A DNA stretch of 64,000 nt from Microvelia longipes. Taxonomy: Eukaryota; Arthropoda; Insecta; Hemiptera; Veliidae. Under the pieces are notes generated by a model that ran no database searches, had not been told where the DNA came from, and saw only the letters and a list, made by a program, of their open reading frames with translations. The translations under genes were made by a program, and so were the position numbers. The DNA lies in NCBI GenBank assembly GCA_018340805.1, contig JACMZG010001863.1, positions 20,907,275 through 20,971,274 of the forward strand, written 5' to 3'. Positions 33,981 to 45,749 of this stretch are shown here, piece after piece (within the stretch, counting starts at the first letter, position 1; every line of letters begins with the position of its first letter).

Positions 33981-35990
33981 TGTTAAGAAAATATTTAAAT
34001 TTTTCTTCAAATAATACGTCACGGATTAGACTTCTTTATTATACGATAACCCGGTGAGGAACTATAAGTTTTTTTTTGGACAAATCGGTTCGGTTGCCGC
34101 GTTTTGGAGGGGTTACTTACTTTTGAGTTCTGTTTAATGGTTATATTTATTTTGGATATCCAAGTACTGCCTAAGTAATTTGTTTTCAGAAATGTAAGAT
34201 TAGTTTTTAGGAGTAAGATTAAGTTAATAGATAACGTTTAGCTTGTTTTACAGAATATGTTAGTGTATGAAATCAGAGTATAGGTTAACAAAACCAAGCC
34301 AATCCAGGGGGACGGGGTTATTATTTCTAAATTTATTCTTTTACGGCAGGTTATGCTCATAATTTTATAATTACCTTATTTCAGTTTTATTTAAATTTAA
34401 TTAGTTTTTTTTTATGAATTGGGTTGGTTTTTGGTTAACTATTTTCTACACAAATCTTTTATTTTGAGATATTTCTGTTTCCAATCATTTTTGTTTTTGG
34501 TGAGTTACTGACTGAATGCGAAGCTTATTGATTGATTGGTTTAATTGATCAGATAACATTTATTCGCGCTCATTCAATCAGAGACTCAACAAGAATAAAT
34601 CTCACAGGCATAAGTTTATTTTTGTGGTACTCTAGGCTGAATATTGAACCACCGGAAGTACTCATTACTATAAAACAACTTCAGATTTGGCCAGGACTTC
34701 CACAAACATAAATCTTACGCCATTAGGCTATTATTTTCCTTAATGAGGGGGAGGTTACTCCGAACTCAGGTAACGAAATTTATTTCATGAGTAGTAAAAT
34801 CATTTTAAATTGCTAAGCTACATTCATACTCTGCTTATTATTATCTTCTCTTTTATTTTTTTTTCATGGTAGTGTTGTTTTATTATTTAAACTTAGAATT
34901 CGGAGGAACCTTACCAAGCCAATCTGATTTTTATTTTTTTTAATATTTTTTTGGTAATTTCTTTTTGTATCTTTTTTATTTTGCTTTACGATGTCGATCT
35001 TCGATCGTAAGTTATATTTTCACTTATGCCAAGTAGCATTGAATATAGTTTACAAGTAATTTCGGGATATCGGTGACTAGGAGTAAAAGTCAGGTTGTCT
35101 TAAATTTATTTTGTATTTTTTTTTCCATAAGTATAGATTATAGAATACACATTGGTAATGACTTGCTTTTATTTTTAATAAATACGATTAATTTTGATGA
35201 GTTTTAAAATCGAAATCTTGTCTCCGTACTTTACTCTTCCTACTAGTCTAGTTAGTTTTAGTGAGGTAAGACTTAAGGTCAAGCAATTTAATACAGGTAC
35301 TACCGATATTAGATACTTAGCATTATTTTCTCCTTCATTTCCTTATTTTTTTTTTTTTTTTTTTGTAGAAGCGGGGTGTAGACCTGATTAGTTCCTTATC
35401 TTAGTTTTATTCTGTTTCCCTTCAATCCTTCACAATACTTTTTCTCTGATTTATTTTTATCTAATATCTTCTTAATCCTTTAAAGGGTATTTTCTTCGTT
35501 TAAACCCTTCCTTTGTTATTGTCCTCTCCAAACGAAGTGGCGCTTATCTACCAAGTTTCTTTCCATATCCTTCTTACTAACCTTTTTCCTTTCGTCTTTC
35601 CTTCTAGCCTACGCCCAGCCGACTGAGTATTGGACTTTTGTGTTACACTTGATCTTCTTGGCCGCTCCGCGTCCACATGTTTGTTGTCCTATATAATTTC
35701 GTCGCATTACTAGTTTATATACAATACATGGCATACTGCCATATAAGCGAATATTCAAATGTATTACTCAAAAAACGTGATTTGTTGACATTTTTAAAAC
35801 ATTTCAGCAAAATCTAAACACTTTTTGAAGATTTGTGATTTTGGGGGTCATTAATATGGATTATGACGACGTACATATTTTCCTAACAATATGAATCGGG
35901 ACATTAACAAGGTTCCTTTTTGTACCAAGTAATCATGTCCCATAGAAACGTCTAGGAACCTAATTCTGACCAATCCATGACCCCAACCTC
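33981..35990. other. Gene-free, strongly T-rich (plus-strand) stretch
   Basis: About 1.6 kb (34000-35620) is visibly richer in T than A on the plus strand, with many T6-T20 runs (for example 35346-35364). No frame with a recognisable domain. The strand asymmetry suggests an untranslated or retroelement leader, without proof. Confidence 0.35.
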
Positions 35991-36480
35991 AAACGCTCAC
36001 TTTTCTTCGAAAATTCGCTAAAATGGACGCCTTTTCAAGGATTTGAACCTAGGTACTCTAGCTTTGAGTAGATTGGGTGCTCGTATTGACACTAGACTGT
36101 TTAATATAACACATTGCCTTAAAAACATCGAAAACGAAACCCTGCTCTAAATGTAATATTTGCTGACCGTATTAGTTTGTTTTCTGGTAACTTACAGGCG
36201 TTCTTGTTCTTTTAAGTATACAAATCGACTTCAGACCAGTTTTTATAGTTTAGTGCCTTAAACCCTATTGAAAACGACATTCTATCTAAATTTTTATACA
36301 TTAACAATTACATACTATGCCTTATTGCTATTCAACAACCTAAATGCTTATGTTTACCGATCGTTTTTTATGATTTTTCAGTTATTTCCAAGTTTTTTTT
36401 TATTTTGTTGGTCACTTAGACAAATTGTATTGACTTCAGACTGTATCATTCCCAGCAGTCACCCAAAAAGCATTGACTAC
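35991..36480 (+). repeat. Composite repeat family A, copy 3, left part
   Basis: A left flank (CGAAAATTCGCTAAAA), a reversed B box (GGATTTGAACCTAGG, 36039), then diverged ~150-bp units at about 36082, 36225 and 36425 (GTATTGACACTAGAC, GAAAACGACATTCTATC). The matching right end is beyond the Gypsy element at 40350-40480. Confidence 0.6.
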
Positions 36481-36960
36481 GCTCAATGCTCCTAAATTTT
36501 TATGATCCAACAAAAGTCATGGATATTACTTGTTGTATTGAAACGAAACTATACGAAAAGGTAATGGCATACATTTTTACTAAAATTACATACATAGTTA
36601 CATGCGTGCCAAATCTCAATCCGATCGCATCGATTTTCCGCGTGTTCTGATTTTTTAAAATTTTCAACCGAGTCATTATTGCAGGTTAGTGACGTCATAA
36701 AAAAAATATTTTCCGAATAGCATAAATACAGCGTTAGACTGATTTTTCTACTAAATTTCAACTCTAACATAGAAAAAACTGGGCGCTACGATGGTAACAG
36801 ACACACACACACACATATACAGACAGAAAACTTGGCGAAAACCACTCAGGAGGCCTTAGAAACGCCTGAAACGGGTAATTCCGGTTTCATCCCGTATTCG
36901 GATTTTTTTGCAAACAAAATACTTCTTCTATACCTATGGTAGAGGAAAAGTAAAAAGTTT
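36470..36960 (+). repeat. Family R copy (36.5 kb)
   Basis: Nearly full: GATCCAACAAAAGTCATGG, CTTGTTGTATTGAAACGAAA, GTGCCAAATCTCAATCCGAT, TTAGTGACGTCATAAAAAAA, (CA)n at 36804-36816, AGGAGGCCTTAGAAACGCCT, TTTTGCAAACAAAATACTTC and ATACCTATGGTAGAGGAAAA. Confidence 0.8.
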
Positions 36961-37018
36961 AATTCTCAATTTTATCAATTTTGATTTTTTATTATTTTAT
37001 AATAAAATAATCAGTTAA

Positions 37019-37039
37019 ATAAATGTATATAATGTAATA

Positions 37040-37077
<38 letters not shown>

Positions 37078-37088
37078 TATATAATATA

Positions 37089-37152
<64 letters not shown>
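37019..37152. repeat. (TA)n tract, left of the Gypsy insertion
   Basis: About 130 bases of TA with ATAATA interruptions. It continues at 40285-40349 on the other side of the LTR element, so the element inserted into this tract. Confidence 0.9.
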
Positions 37153-37155
<3 letters not shown>

Positions 37156-37526
37156 AGCAGCCAGTCCAACGTGTAGCAGTCCTGTGAGGAATGAACGTCA
37201 GCTTGGGTCTGCGCATGCGCTAGAGTAACGAATATAATTGTTGTTCTAATTAATAATTATCATATTGGATCCAGACACCGAGAGTGCAACTACTTAGTCA
37301 GTCCTCTCTTACTACGGACAATATCAAAAAACTTCTGTATATTTTGAAATGCTGTTGGTACGACGTCAGGCGACCATCTGAATCACTATTGCTTATAAGT
37401 ATTATTATAATTATTTTTATTAATATTCATAATTTGTTTTACATTAGTATTTGAAATACATAATTTTGTCGTATTACGTATCTGATTATTTGCCAGAAAC
37501 CCATGCTTACAATTTTTGAGGTTACA
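37153..37526 (+). repeat. 5' LTR (374 bp)
   Basis: Starts TGTAGCAGCCAGTCCAACG and ends TTTTTGAGGTTACA, with the usual TG...CA ends. Differs from the 3' LTR by one substitution (GCGACC against GCGGCC) and 16 homopolymer-length changes. Confidence 0.95.
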
Positions 37527-37528
37527 AT

Positions 37529-37540
37529 TGGCGCCCAACT
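37529..37540 (+). promoter_or_regulatory. Primer-binding site, tRNA-Lys type
   Basis: TGGCGCCCAACT begins two bases after the 5' LTR. TGGCGCCCAAC is complementary to the 3' end of animal tRNA-Lys and is the start site of minus-strand cDNA in many Gypsy elements (family knowledge). Confidence 0.8.
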
Positions 37541-37790
37541 GGCAGGCGAATTATTAAAATTAAAAATTTTTATTGTGGCTTTCAAACAGAAAATCCTTTT
37601 AATGTAGATAATTATTTTCTTGTATGTTATACTGTTAAGTTGTATTTGTGTGATTGATACGTACGATCAAGGGTCGTTTCGGAGCTATAACAAAAACAAT
37701 TGACGTAATTTCTGTAAAGAGTTTTTTGTTGCTAGTTTTTGTTTGCCTATTATAATATTGTACTATATTCGCGTTTAAAAACTAAAGAAG

Positions 37791-38250
37791 ATGTCGGACA
37801 ATGAGATTAAAGGTTTTGTCACTGATAGAAAGGGCAACGTTGTCCAACCACCAAAGGATTTCCTAAGTGAAGAGAAGGGAAAAGTGACGTAGTACAGTCT
37901 AGTATGACTGGTAAAGGGGGAAAAGCCAAGGGCCAATCAGCGTTTACTTCTGACTTAAGCCCGGATCTGGATACGAAACTAGACCGATATATTGCTAACT
38001 GTAATGATATAAATAATGCCCTAGCGAGGTTGGATATTCAAGGGACCAACATAAAACAATAACAAATCAATCTTAGCATCATTAGCGGAGCAATTCAAAA
38101 AGCGGTCAAGCGAGGAAGCCATCAAATTGAGGCGGCAAATAAACGAATTGAAATTGTGAAAAATCAGCTACAGGACAAACTCGGTGAATTAGTCCAAGAC
38201 GATAATAAAAATGATCTACTTTTATGTAGTCATGACACTTATGTCGAAAT
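37791..38250 (+). pseudogene. Gypsy gag N-terminal region, coiled-coil, frame-broken
   Basis: An ATG frame (MSDNEIKGFVTDRKGNVVQP, 37791-37892) gives way to a second frame from about 37912 reading SMTGKGGKAKGQSAFTSDLS and later IQKAVKRGSHQIEAANKRIE, with heptad-like spacing that suggests a coiled coil. An internal TAA at about 38059 and the frame change break it. In LTR elements this protein forms the particle. Some or all breaks may be homopolymer errors, given the LTR comparison. Confidence 0.55.
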
Positions 38251-38558
38251 AATGAGAAATCAATAGTTGAAATAAATACGAATGCACCTATGATGGAAAA
38301 AAATGTAAAAAATATCAAAACAAAGGTATTGTTGATGGTGATTACAGTAAGTTCCGCGGGCCCATCACTCAACCAAAGCACGAAGTCACTTTTAAATATT
38401 TCCGGTTCATGGTTGAATAAATCCTTAGCAAAAAAGTACAGTAACCTCACTATAGTGGTAGTAACCATAAAACTCCGATGGTATTTTTAAAAAATAAAAA
38501 GATTTTTTTGAAATAAATAATACAATAGAAGCCTCAAAAAATTCGATTTGTTAATCGG

Positions 38559-38864
38559 ATGCAAACGAGGTCGGTCTCAAAATGTTGGGATGTGACCTCA
38601 CCGATGGTGCAGTCGTACGCGGAATTTAAACACGATTTTTTTATGCGGTACTGGGATACGAATAAAGAAAGAAAACCCTACCAAAATTTAATTAGTGGGC
38701 GGTATGAAGATACTAAAGGCGTGACGAGGGAAGACTACGCGTGTGAAATAATTGCGGAATCCCAGGAGTTAACGCCGCAAATTTCCTATGAAGTGATTAT
38801 TGAGAATTTAGGCGATATTACGAACCAGTTATTAAAAATATTTATTTGGGGCGAAATGATATAG
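38559..38864 (+). pseudogene. Gypsy gag (retrotransposon-gag domain) fragment
   Basis: The frame reads SYAEFKHDFFMRYWDTNKER then QNLISGRYEDTKGVTREDYA and AESQELTPQISYEVIIENLG. The F...YW pattern, a following loop and the LTP/ISYEVII segment match arthropod Gypsy Gag proteins. The nucleocapsid zinc knuckle is missing; the sequence passes within about 15 codons into reverse transcriptase, showing an internal deletion junction near 38850. Confidence 0.7.
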
Positions 38865-39292
38865 ATTTTCAACTTCTCCAGGTGCATGACCACTTACTCC
38901 AATTCTATTCTTGCTTTTTTAATCCTGAACCAGGAGTCATAAAAGAGTATCAACATAAAAGCCGTTTAAAGAATCTATCGCCTTTTTGTAAGAGAGAGTT
39001 TTCAATTCCTTTAAAACAAAAAGAGAAAATTAAAGGAGAAATAAATAAAATGATAGAGTACAAGATCATTGATGTGGGCGAGAGTCAATACATATGCCCA
39101 CTTATTACTGTCTTTAAAAAGAATCCGGAGATTGGCTGGGTGTTGCGTACGTTAGTTAGCGATTACCACAGTCAATGGGCCAATGGCCTCCTTCAACGAG
39201 AATGCTGTTTCTACGAGCTAAGTAATGAAGAAACGGGGTATACTCGTACATTACTCGAACTTCACTTAAAAAAGAAGCCTAATCGTTTTTGA
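38846..39292 (+). pseudogene. Gypsy reverse transcriptase N-terminal (finger) fragment
   Basis: Reads PGVIKEYQHKSRLKNLSPFC, REFSIPLKQKEKIKGEINKM and KIIDVGESQYICPLITVFKK, which align to the start of Gypsy reverse transcriptases (P.....V..EI..M...GII..S.S.Y..PL..V.KK). The catalytic palm motifs, including YxDD, are absent: the frame changes character after about residue 90 and stops at 39290. Not capable of polymerisation alone. Confidence 0.8.
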
Positions 39293-39903
39293 TATGAGTG
39301 GATTCCAGACTCTCGGAGGGATGAACAATACCATCTTATGTCATAAAACGCTCATACTAAGATGAGCGTTAGTTTTAGTAAAATTTAGGATAACATTTAC
39401 ATTTTAGGATTAAGGTTTACTTACGTTTCTATATTTAATAAGCTTTTGTAAAGGATTTTCTGTTAAGTTTTTGCTAGTCTAGTTTCCGTTTTTTTTAATA
39501 ATTACATATTTCATAAGTCATTACGTATACATGTGGTTCAGAGTGTGTTTGACGTGGACCTGACCCGTACATGATTCCTTCATATAATCGTGATCACCAG
39601 GGTTCTTCAGTTTCTACTACTTTGGAGATAGGGAGACCTAACTTAGATACGGATGGAGCGATCAACAGTTTATTTTAGTGATCGCTATTTATCGAGAGCT
39701 GTTAAGACTATAGTTAAGATTATTTGGAGTCAAAAAAAAGAAGAGGAAAAAGCCGAATAAGAACAATAAAGATGAAGAGCGATAAAGTGTTATGTATTTA
39801 AAAGGCACACCGGGAGATGGAAGTATGCCAGAGCCAAAAGAGCGGCTATTTCATTTCTTGGAATGGCTACCAGTTAACTATTACCTGATAGCCAGGGGGG
39901 CTA
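39293..39903 (+). other. Gypsy 3' internal region without recognised domain
   Basis: About 600 bases with scattered short frames only. A perfect short hairpin (AACGCTCATACTAAGATGAGCGTT) lies near 39348-39371. The run AGGGGGG (39894-39900) just before the 3' LTR is the likely plus-strand primer, followed by CTA. Confidence 0.5.
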
Positions 39904-40284
39904 TGTAGCAGCCAGTCCAACGTGTAGCAGTCCTGTGAGGAATGAACGTCAGCTTGGTCTGCGCATGCGCTAGAGTAACGAATATAATTGTTGTTCTAAT
40001 TAATAATTATCATATTGGATCCAGACACCGAGAGTGCAAACTACTTAGTCAGTCCTCTCTACTAACGGACAATATCAAAAAACTTCTTGTATATTTTGAA
40101 ATGCTGTTGGTACGACGTCAGGCGGCCATCTGAATCACTATTGCTTATAAAGTATTTATTATAATTATTTTATTAATATTCATAATTTGTTTTACATTAG
40201 TATTTGAAAAATACATAAATTTGTCGTATTACGTATCTTGATTATTTTGCCAGAACCCATGCTTACAAATTTTTTGAGGTTACA
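39904..40284 (+). repeat. 3' LTR (381 bp)
   Basis: Same ends as the 5' LTR (TGTAGCAGCC ... GGTTACA) and followed directly by (TA)n. The 7-base length difference from the 5' LTR is fully accounted for by homopolymer-run changes. Confidence 0.95.

Positions 40285-40349
<65 letters not shown>
40285..40349. repeat. (TA)n tract, right of the Gypsy insertion
   Basis: Continuation of the tract at 37019-37152. Confidence 0.9.
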
Positions 40350-40490
40350 AAAGTATGTTTTTTATAGTTAAGGACCTTTGAAACAGACTTTGAACACACT
40401 CTTAGGTCTAGACTCCCGCCATGCAACCCATCCCATTTGTGAATTTTTTCAAAGGAAATTCTTAAAAACGAGAGGAGACTATCAAAGAGA
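40350..40490 (+). repeat. Family A copy 3, right end
   Basis: AAAGTATGTTTTTTATAGTT, AAGGACCTTTGAAACAGACT, GACTCCCGCCATGCAACCC and TTTTTTCAAAGGAAATTCTT match the sequence right of the (TA)n at 7845-7970. Confidence 0.65.
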
Positions 40491-42742
40491 AAAATTGAAA
40501 CGACAAACTTCTTATAACGATAACAAGAAAATATTTTATATTCCGTTTCTTAATTGAATAATTAAACAAGAAAAGCATGAGCGGGAGTCGTTTGAGGAAA
40601 AAAATCTTAAAGACGTAATGTACTCGACTAAATTTTCTATTGTGTTGCTTTTCTTAAAAAAAATTGTACTTGAAGACATAAAATAACAAGGAATTACCTA
40701 CTTCAGAGAACAAAATATCCAGAAAGAATAAAATACATGCAAAAGAAAAAAGTTTTTTGGGGAACGGTTTTTGTAACAATGTTTTCTGATGTTAATAATT
40801 TAGGAAGGGCAAGGGCATCTAACATTTTTTACTTACTTTTACTTCTTTTGGTATAAATAGAATAAGTAAGGCAAGTAGCAGAGCACATCAGGAGTGAAAA
40901 TTGAGTCAGGAATAAGAGAAAACTAAATTTTATACTAAAATACAATTGGTGGAGATATTTCGAACAAATAACAAGTGCAATTGGCCACATTTGTCTTGTC
41001 ATTTATAATCAAATATTAAGTCGTTCACAAGATTTGTTAATGTATTTAAACAAATGCTTTATTGATCTTCATTTTTCTGGCTACTGGGTTCGGCTAACGA
41101 CCGTGTATTGTGTTCTGACCACCAAATGTGGAATACAATTTTATTTCAAGGCAGCTGTAAAAGCTATATAAAACAACAGTACTTTAAGAAATAACAAACT
41201 CTGTAGTCCAACTTAACGTTTTTGTAGTAAGTTATAAGTTACAAATATGGTACTTAGCTTTACATCCACAATAGACATTAACGCACGGAAAATGAAAAAT
41301 CTCCTAAGTTTTTGCCTCTAATTTGTATTCTAACCATAGAATAGTAAACTTTGAGCACTTTGAAACCTTTGCGTTAAGGAAAAAATTGAAAAAACCTATT
41401 CTTCGACACCCTACCTCCAAACCGTAGATTTTTTTTATTTAAACTTCATTTTTATATACCTTTAACTTAAAATAACAAAGACATCGTGGAAAGAGGTATA
41501 AAATAATAAAACGAGTTGAAACCTATTCGCGTAGAAAACTATTCGAGTTAGAGTTCAACCAGTGCCTCGAGGCTTAAAGTTATTGTTTGTAAAAACCGTC
41601 GAATTTCATTTTAACATCAATATTAATAAGAATTATTTTTTATCATTTTTTCTTTTCAGTGAAATATTATTAAGTTTTTGATGGAAAATATTTATTATTT
41701 AATATGTAAAAAGCATAATATGTAAAAATTGTGAAAATGATAAGTAAAAATGCAACACGTAATTTTATTAAGTACAGTATAGGATTGTTTAACGCAAAGA
41801 AATTTGATTATGTAATTTTCAATTTTGAACGAAATTTATGTGTTCTAAAAAGTTCAACAGACCTTTATACCACTGGCAAACTAAAAGTTTTTATTTTTGA
41901 CTATAATAAAGACATATTTTGCTATTGTCATAAACGTCTAATGAGAGTATGTATATTCTGTCAACTGTTACGAAATCTTCGAATAAGCCGAAGACAAACG
42001 AAAGACGGCAATTTATGTCTTACATAATCTAATATAATGTTCCAAATAAACTCTTTTAGAGGTTTGTACAACTAAATTTATCATTCGTTATGCCAAAAAA
42101 GTTACTACTGTCATTCTAAACCATACAATGGTTTATTGCCAAAAATATTAAAGCAACACCAAGAAGTTTAAAAATCGGAAGAAAATGTATAAAGCTACTT
42201 AGGATATAATCGTAATGCTGATTATTTCTGTGGTCATAGTTTAATTATACTTAATTTTATTTACATGACATATTAGTCGAAAATTTGATTAACTGTTGTG
42301 ACAGTATGTCTATTCTGTTGGACTGCAAGTCAAGAATCTAGACCGGTTCCCATAATAAAAAACTGACTTTAGTAAGCGACATCAGTGCACTATTAGAATT
42401 ATTTTTTATATTTTTTTCTTAAAATTAGTATTAGTTTTGTATTTTTTCTGTTCTTGGTGGATCTCTAATTTAATTTATATTCCACGAGATTTATCATTTC
42501 AAAAATCAGAGACCTAAGTTATAATTGCAAAAACAATTTGAGTGGGACATTGGCTTGTTACCACAGGCCAATGATAATAACAAGCAAAAAACTGTCTGGG
42601 TTTAACCTAGATATAAACCAGTTTAGACTTAATACCATTATTTCTGGTATTTCAAGGAACAAATCCTGGCATAAATCAAGGTTCAGCCCGAAAAATTCTT
42701 AGAATAATAGGAATTACTAATACTTAAAAAAAGTTGTAACAT
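40491..42742. other. Gene-free stretch
   Basis: About 2.2 kb. The frame at 41731-42027 (98 codons from ATG) is low-complexity, AT-biased and without a recognisable domain, so it is not called. A faint tRNA-like phrase (CTGTTGGACTGCAAGTC, 42315) may be a SINE relic. Confidence 0.35.
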
Positions 42743-42782
42743 TTCGTGGTTCAATCAATACATTTATTGATTGAACCACGAA
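42743..42782. repeat. Perfect 18-bp-stem hairpin
   Basis: TTCGTGGTTCAATCAATA, a 4-base CATT spacer, then its exact reverse complement. It lies 40 bases left of a large foldback element. Confidence 0.95.
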
Positions 42783-42821
42783 CCATTTATTTTTTGATTT
42801 TTTTGTTTTTTACATTTTTTT

Positions 42822-43215
42822 AGAAGTAAGTAGACTCTTTAAAACCAAAGCCGGCTCAAGCTTATGTGCTTGACCAGCCTCAAAGTTTATGTATTGGTTC
42901 AATACCTCACATCGCAGGTCATGCCTATAGTGATGGACATTTTCTAGATTAATTGATTTGTAGATTTTAGAATTTAGAAATACCTAGCAGAATTCACAAT
43001 TTAGCACAGGTCCTAAGCATACTGCTAAGGGCTTGTGTTGTCAAAGCAGTTAACCCGGCAAAAAATCTGAAATCTACAAATCAATTAATCTAGAGAATAT
43101 CCCTCACTATAGGCATGACCTGTGATAGGAGGGATTGAACCAATACAAAAAGTTTGAGGCTGGTCAAGCACTTAAGCTTGAGCTGGCTTTGGTTTTAAAG
43201 AGTCTACTTACTTCT
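42822..43215. mobile_element. Long foldback/MITE element with ~147-bp inverted arms
   Basis: The left arm 42822-42969 begins AGAAGTAAGTAGACTCTTTA and the right arm 43070-43215 ends with its reverse complement. The arms are about 90% alike over nearly 150 bases around a ~100-base spacer. Each arm contains a B-box-like GGTTCAATACCTC / GAGGGATTGAACC phrase. Non-coding; the transcript would fold into a long double-stranded stem. Confidence 0.8.
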
Positions 43216-45749
43216 AATAAAGTTTAGTGTATTTTCTAATAAAATAAATTTAGTGTATTTTTTAATAAATAAAGAGAAATTAAAAACATTAAACTTGGAA
43301 AGACCAAATCCGTGACAGATGTCATTAGTGACTCATTTCGAATATGCTTGCAAGCAATGTACCAGTTTTTATTCCTCTGAAATAAATTTTGGCAAACAGC
43401 GTTATTTCTTTAATAATATTCTGTTGTATATTATAACTGGGATGTATATAAAAGAGAAGAAAAATTATTCTAGGGAATAAAAAACAAATATTTAACGTTT
43501 CCTAAACAAATGATTTTATGAATAAAACACCACATACATTTAAATTTTAAGAAAATTATGAGCTACTAATAAAAAATAATAATAATTATTAATAATAAAT
43601 TATAAAAGAATTATGAAAAAATCGCAAACGCTCTTAAGATTATAGATTCTTAATTTGAGCAGCAGATTTACACATCGATATACATATGATAAATACATAC
43701 TTGGTTCGAATCCAAGTAGGGACAAATAGTTAATATACAACATTGTATGTTTTATTTTTTTATTAAGATCAAAATTTGCAATATCATTCTTGCAGTAAAT
43801 GGAATTAAAAATTTAGTTTAAAAAAATGCTAGGATTGGAACATCCATTGTTGTTTATTAAACAAATGTTTCTCGTATGTACACGTCTTGCTAAGCTATGT
43901 TAATTGTTTTTAAATTGAACTTGGTTTGATAAGGCCAACCAAGAGCTAAACAAATGGTGCGTGCCGATGTTGCTCAGTATAATCAAATTTTAATCTAATG
44001 GAAAAAGTTAAGTTCATGTACATTATTTTAATTTTATATAACACATTAGTCAGAACTATAAATGAATAATAATAAGATTGTAAGATCAGACCATCTTCTT
44101 TTTCAGGCTATAATAAAAGTATTTATTAAATTCAAGCTATAAAATTAAATTTTTGAGTTCAAATTAAATTCACTAATATCAAAGGAAGAGACTTCCGAAT
44201 AACCGGTGTCAAAGCAATCAGGACTAGAAATGCGCTTAGATCTGGATAATGCCTTCTTCTTTTCTGAGCAACATCTCTTTCAACTTATTTCCCTTTGAAA
44301 TAATCCTTAAGAGGGTATTACTTGAACACATCTCTGTTAAAATTCAAATTAATTTTAAAATAAACATAAGACCTTTATTGAAACAGAGCTATACACTTAT
44401 ACACTTTCAAATGTATATTGGATGTATATGTCATATATGACAATAAATATATTACATGCAAATGTATACATCTCACTTTGTATGAACTATAAATTTGAAT
44501 AAATTAAATAATTTAAATCACAATGCTAACTTAACATAACATTAATCCCCAGAGTTATGGTACGAACTAAAAAATTAAATTCAAAAAGCTAACTTTTGAT
44601 TTTTTCCTTTTTATAAACGATTATAACTCAAAGAGTTTAAAAAAATCTTAACTTCCTTGTAGATTCCTAAATATAAATATATATATTTATATTCCTAAAT
44701 ATAAACTGATGTTAATTTTTTTTAGCATAGTTGTAATTTAAATTAATAACCTCTTATTCGACTCAATTTAATTAAATTAACTTTAACACAAACATAATTT
44801 TCACAAGGATGTTTCTCTTTTATGGTAAAGTAGTAGTAAGTGGTCAATATGTCAGTTGCTAATCTAAAAAAAGGAGAGTAACTGGGCCCCTAAACAGAAG
44901 TTATATTTAAATTTAAATATATAAACCTTCGCTTATCTACTTTGATTGATCAAGAACGAATCAAAGTTCATACTGTCACACATTCCTTATTATGAATGAA
45001 GAAATAAATTAATAGAAACAACAACAGAGTTTTCTTACACCAAATTAAGTATGAAACATGAACTTTAATTTTTACAAAAACTTTAAAATTATAACATGAC
45101 CTTTTTCAGAAAAAATACCACGTCTTAATAAAAAGGAAAACTCTAAAGATAAAAAGAAAAAAAAAATAAAGCAGGAAAAGTAAAAATTACTTAACTGAAT
45201 GCAAACCTTAAGTTTCTGCCTAAAGGTCGTTTTACCGTCTCTTTACCGCCTTCTTTCTAAGAAAAAAAAGCGCTTCTTATTTCAAGAAAAGTTTTTAATA
45301 CGTGTTGTTAGAGTATAATACTTGAGGGTATTGTACGGAAACAGGTGGAGTAGATAAGCACGTCGACCATCTTCAGTTTTTACACCCTTTATTTCTTCCT
45401 CGAAGAAAAATCTTCTTTTAGTAGTTTCATATACCATAATAAATCCATTGCTAGAAATAGCAATATTTTAAAACAAAAATCTTATAATAATCTTTTGCAA
45501 TGACTATTGTTTTATGACTATTACATAAATGGACAAATAAACTGCTTCGAAGGACCACTTTGTGAAGTGTTAATAAATCATAATAAACATCGTTTCTCTC
45601 TAAATGGAAAAACTTGAAGACTATCGGCCTAAGTTTTTATGATGAAAAGTAAAAAAAAAGTTAGAAAGAAAGTATGGTGAAAATCGCAGCATAAAAACGA
45701 AAAGAACTAAAATAGTTATTAAGACCACAAAAAACTTGTAAAAAGCTCA
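43216..45749. other. Gene-free stretch
   Basis: About 2.5 kb. A perfect B-box-like arm CTTGGTTCGAATCCAAG (about 43701-43717) resembles a tRNA T-arm, but no acceptor stem or anticodon arm could be built upstream, so it is treated as a relic. No gene seen. Confidence 0.4.

Larger units (their letters stand above)
37153..40284 (+). mobile_element. Gypsy-type LTR retrotransposon, internally deleted
   Basis: A 3.1-kb element with two LTRs, a tRNA-Lys-type primer site, a G-run before the 3' LTR, gag remains and only the first part of reverse transcriptase. Protease, most of the reverse transcriptase, RNase H and integrase are not recognisable, so it could only move using proteins from a complete relative. 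Flanked on both sides by (TA)n (target duplication probably ATAT, not separable from the repeat). Near-identical LTRs imply recent insertion. Confidence 0.9.

Noticed and set aside
38106..38468. 120-codon minus-strand frame inside the LTR element
   Set aside because: Opposite to the Gag coding strand and without a domain; a shadow frame.
41731..42027. 98-codon plus-strand frame starting with ATG
   Set aside because: Lys/Asn/Phe/Ile-rich AT-driven composition, no domain, no splice or promoter context.
43701..43717. Possible tRNA gene around a perfect CTTGGTTCGAATCCAAG T-arm
   Set aside because: No matching acceptor stem, D-arm or anticodon arm can be built in the preceding ~75 bases; kept only as a B-box relic.
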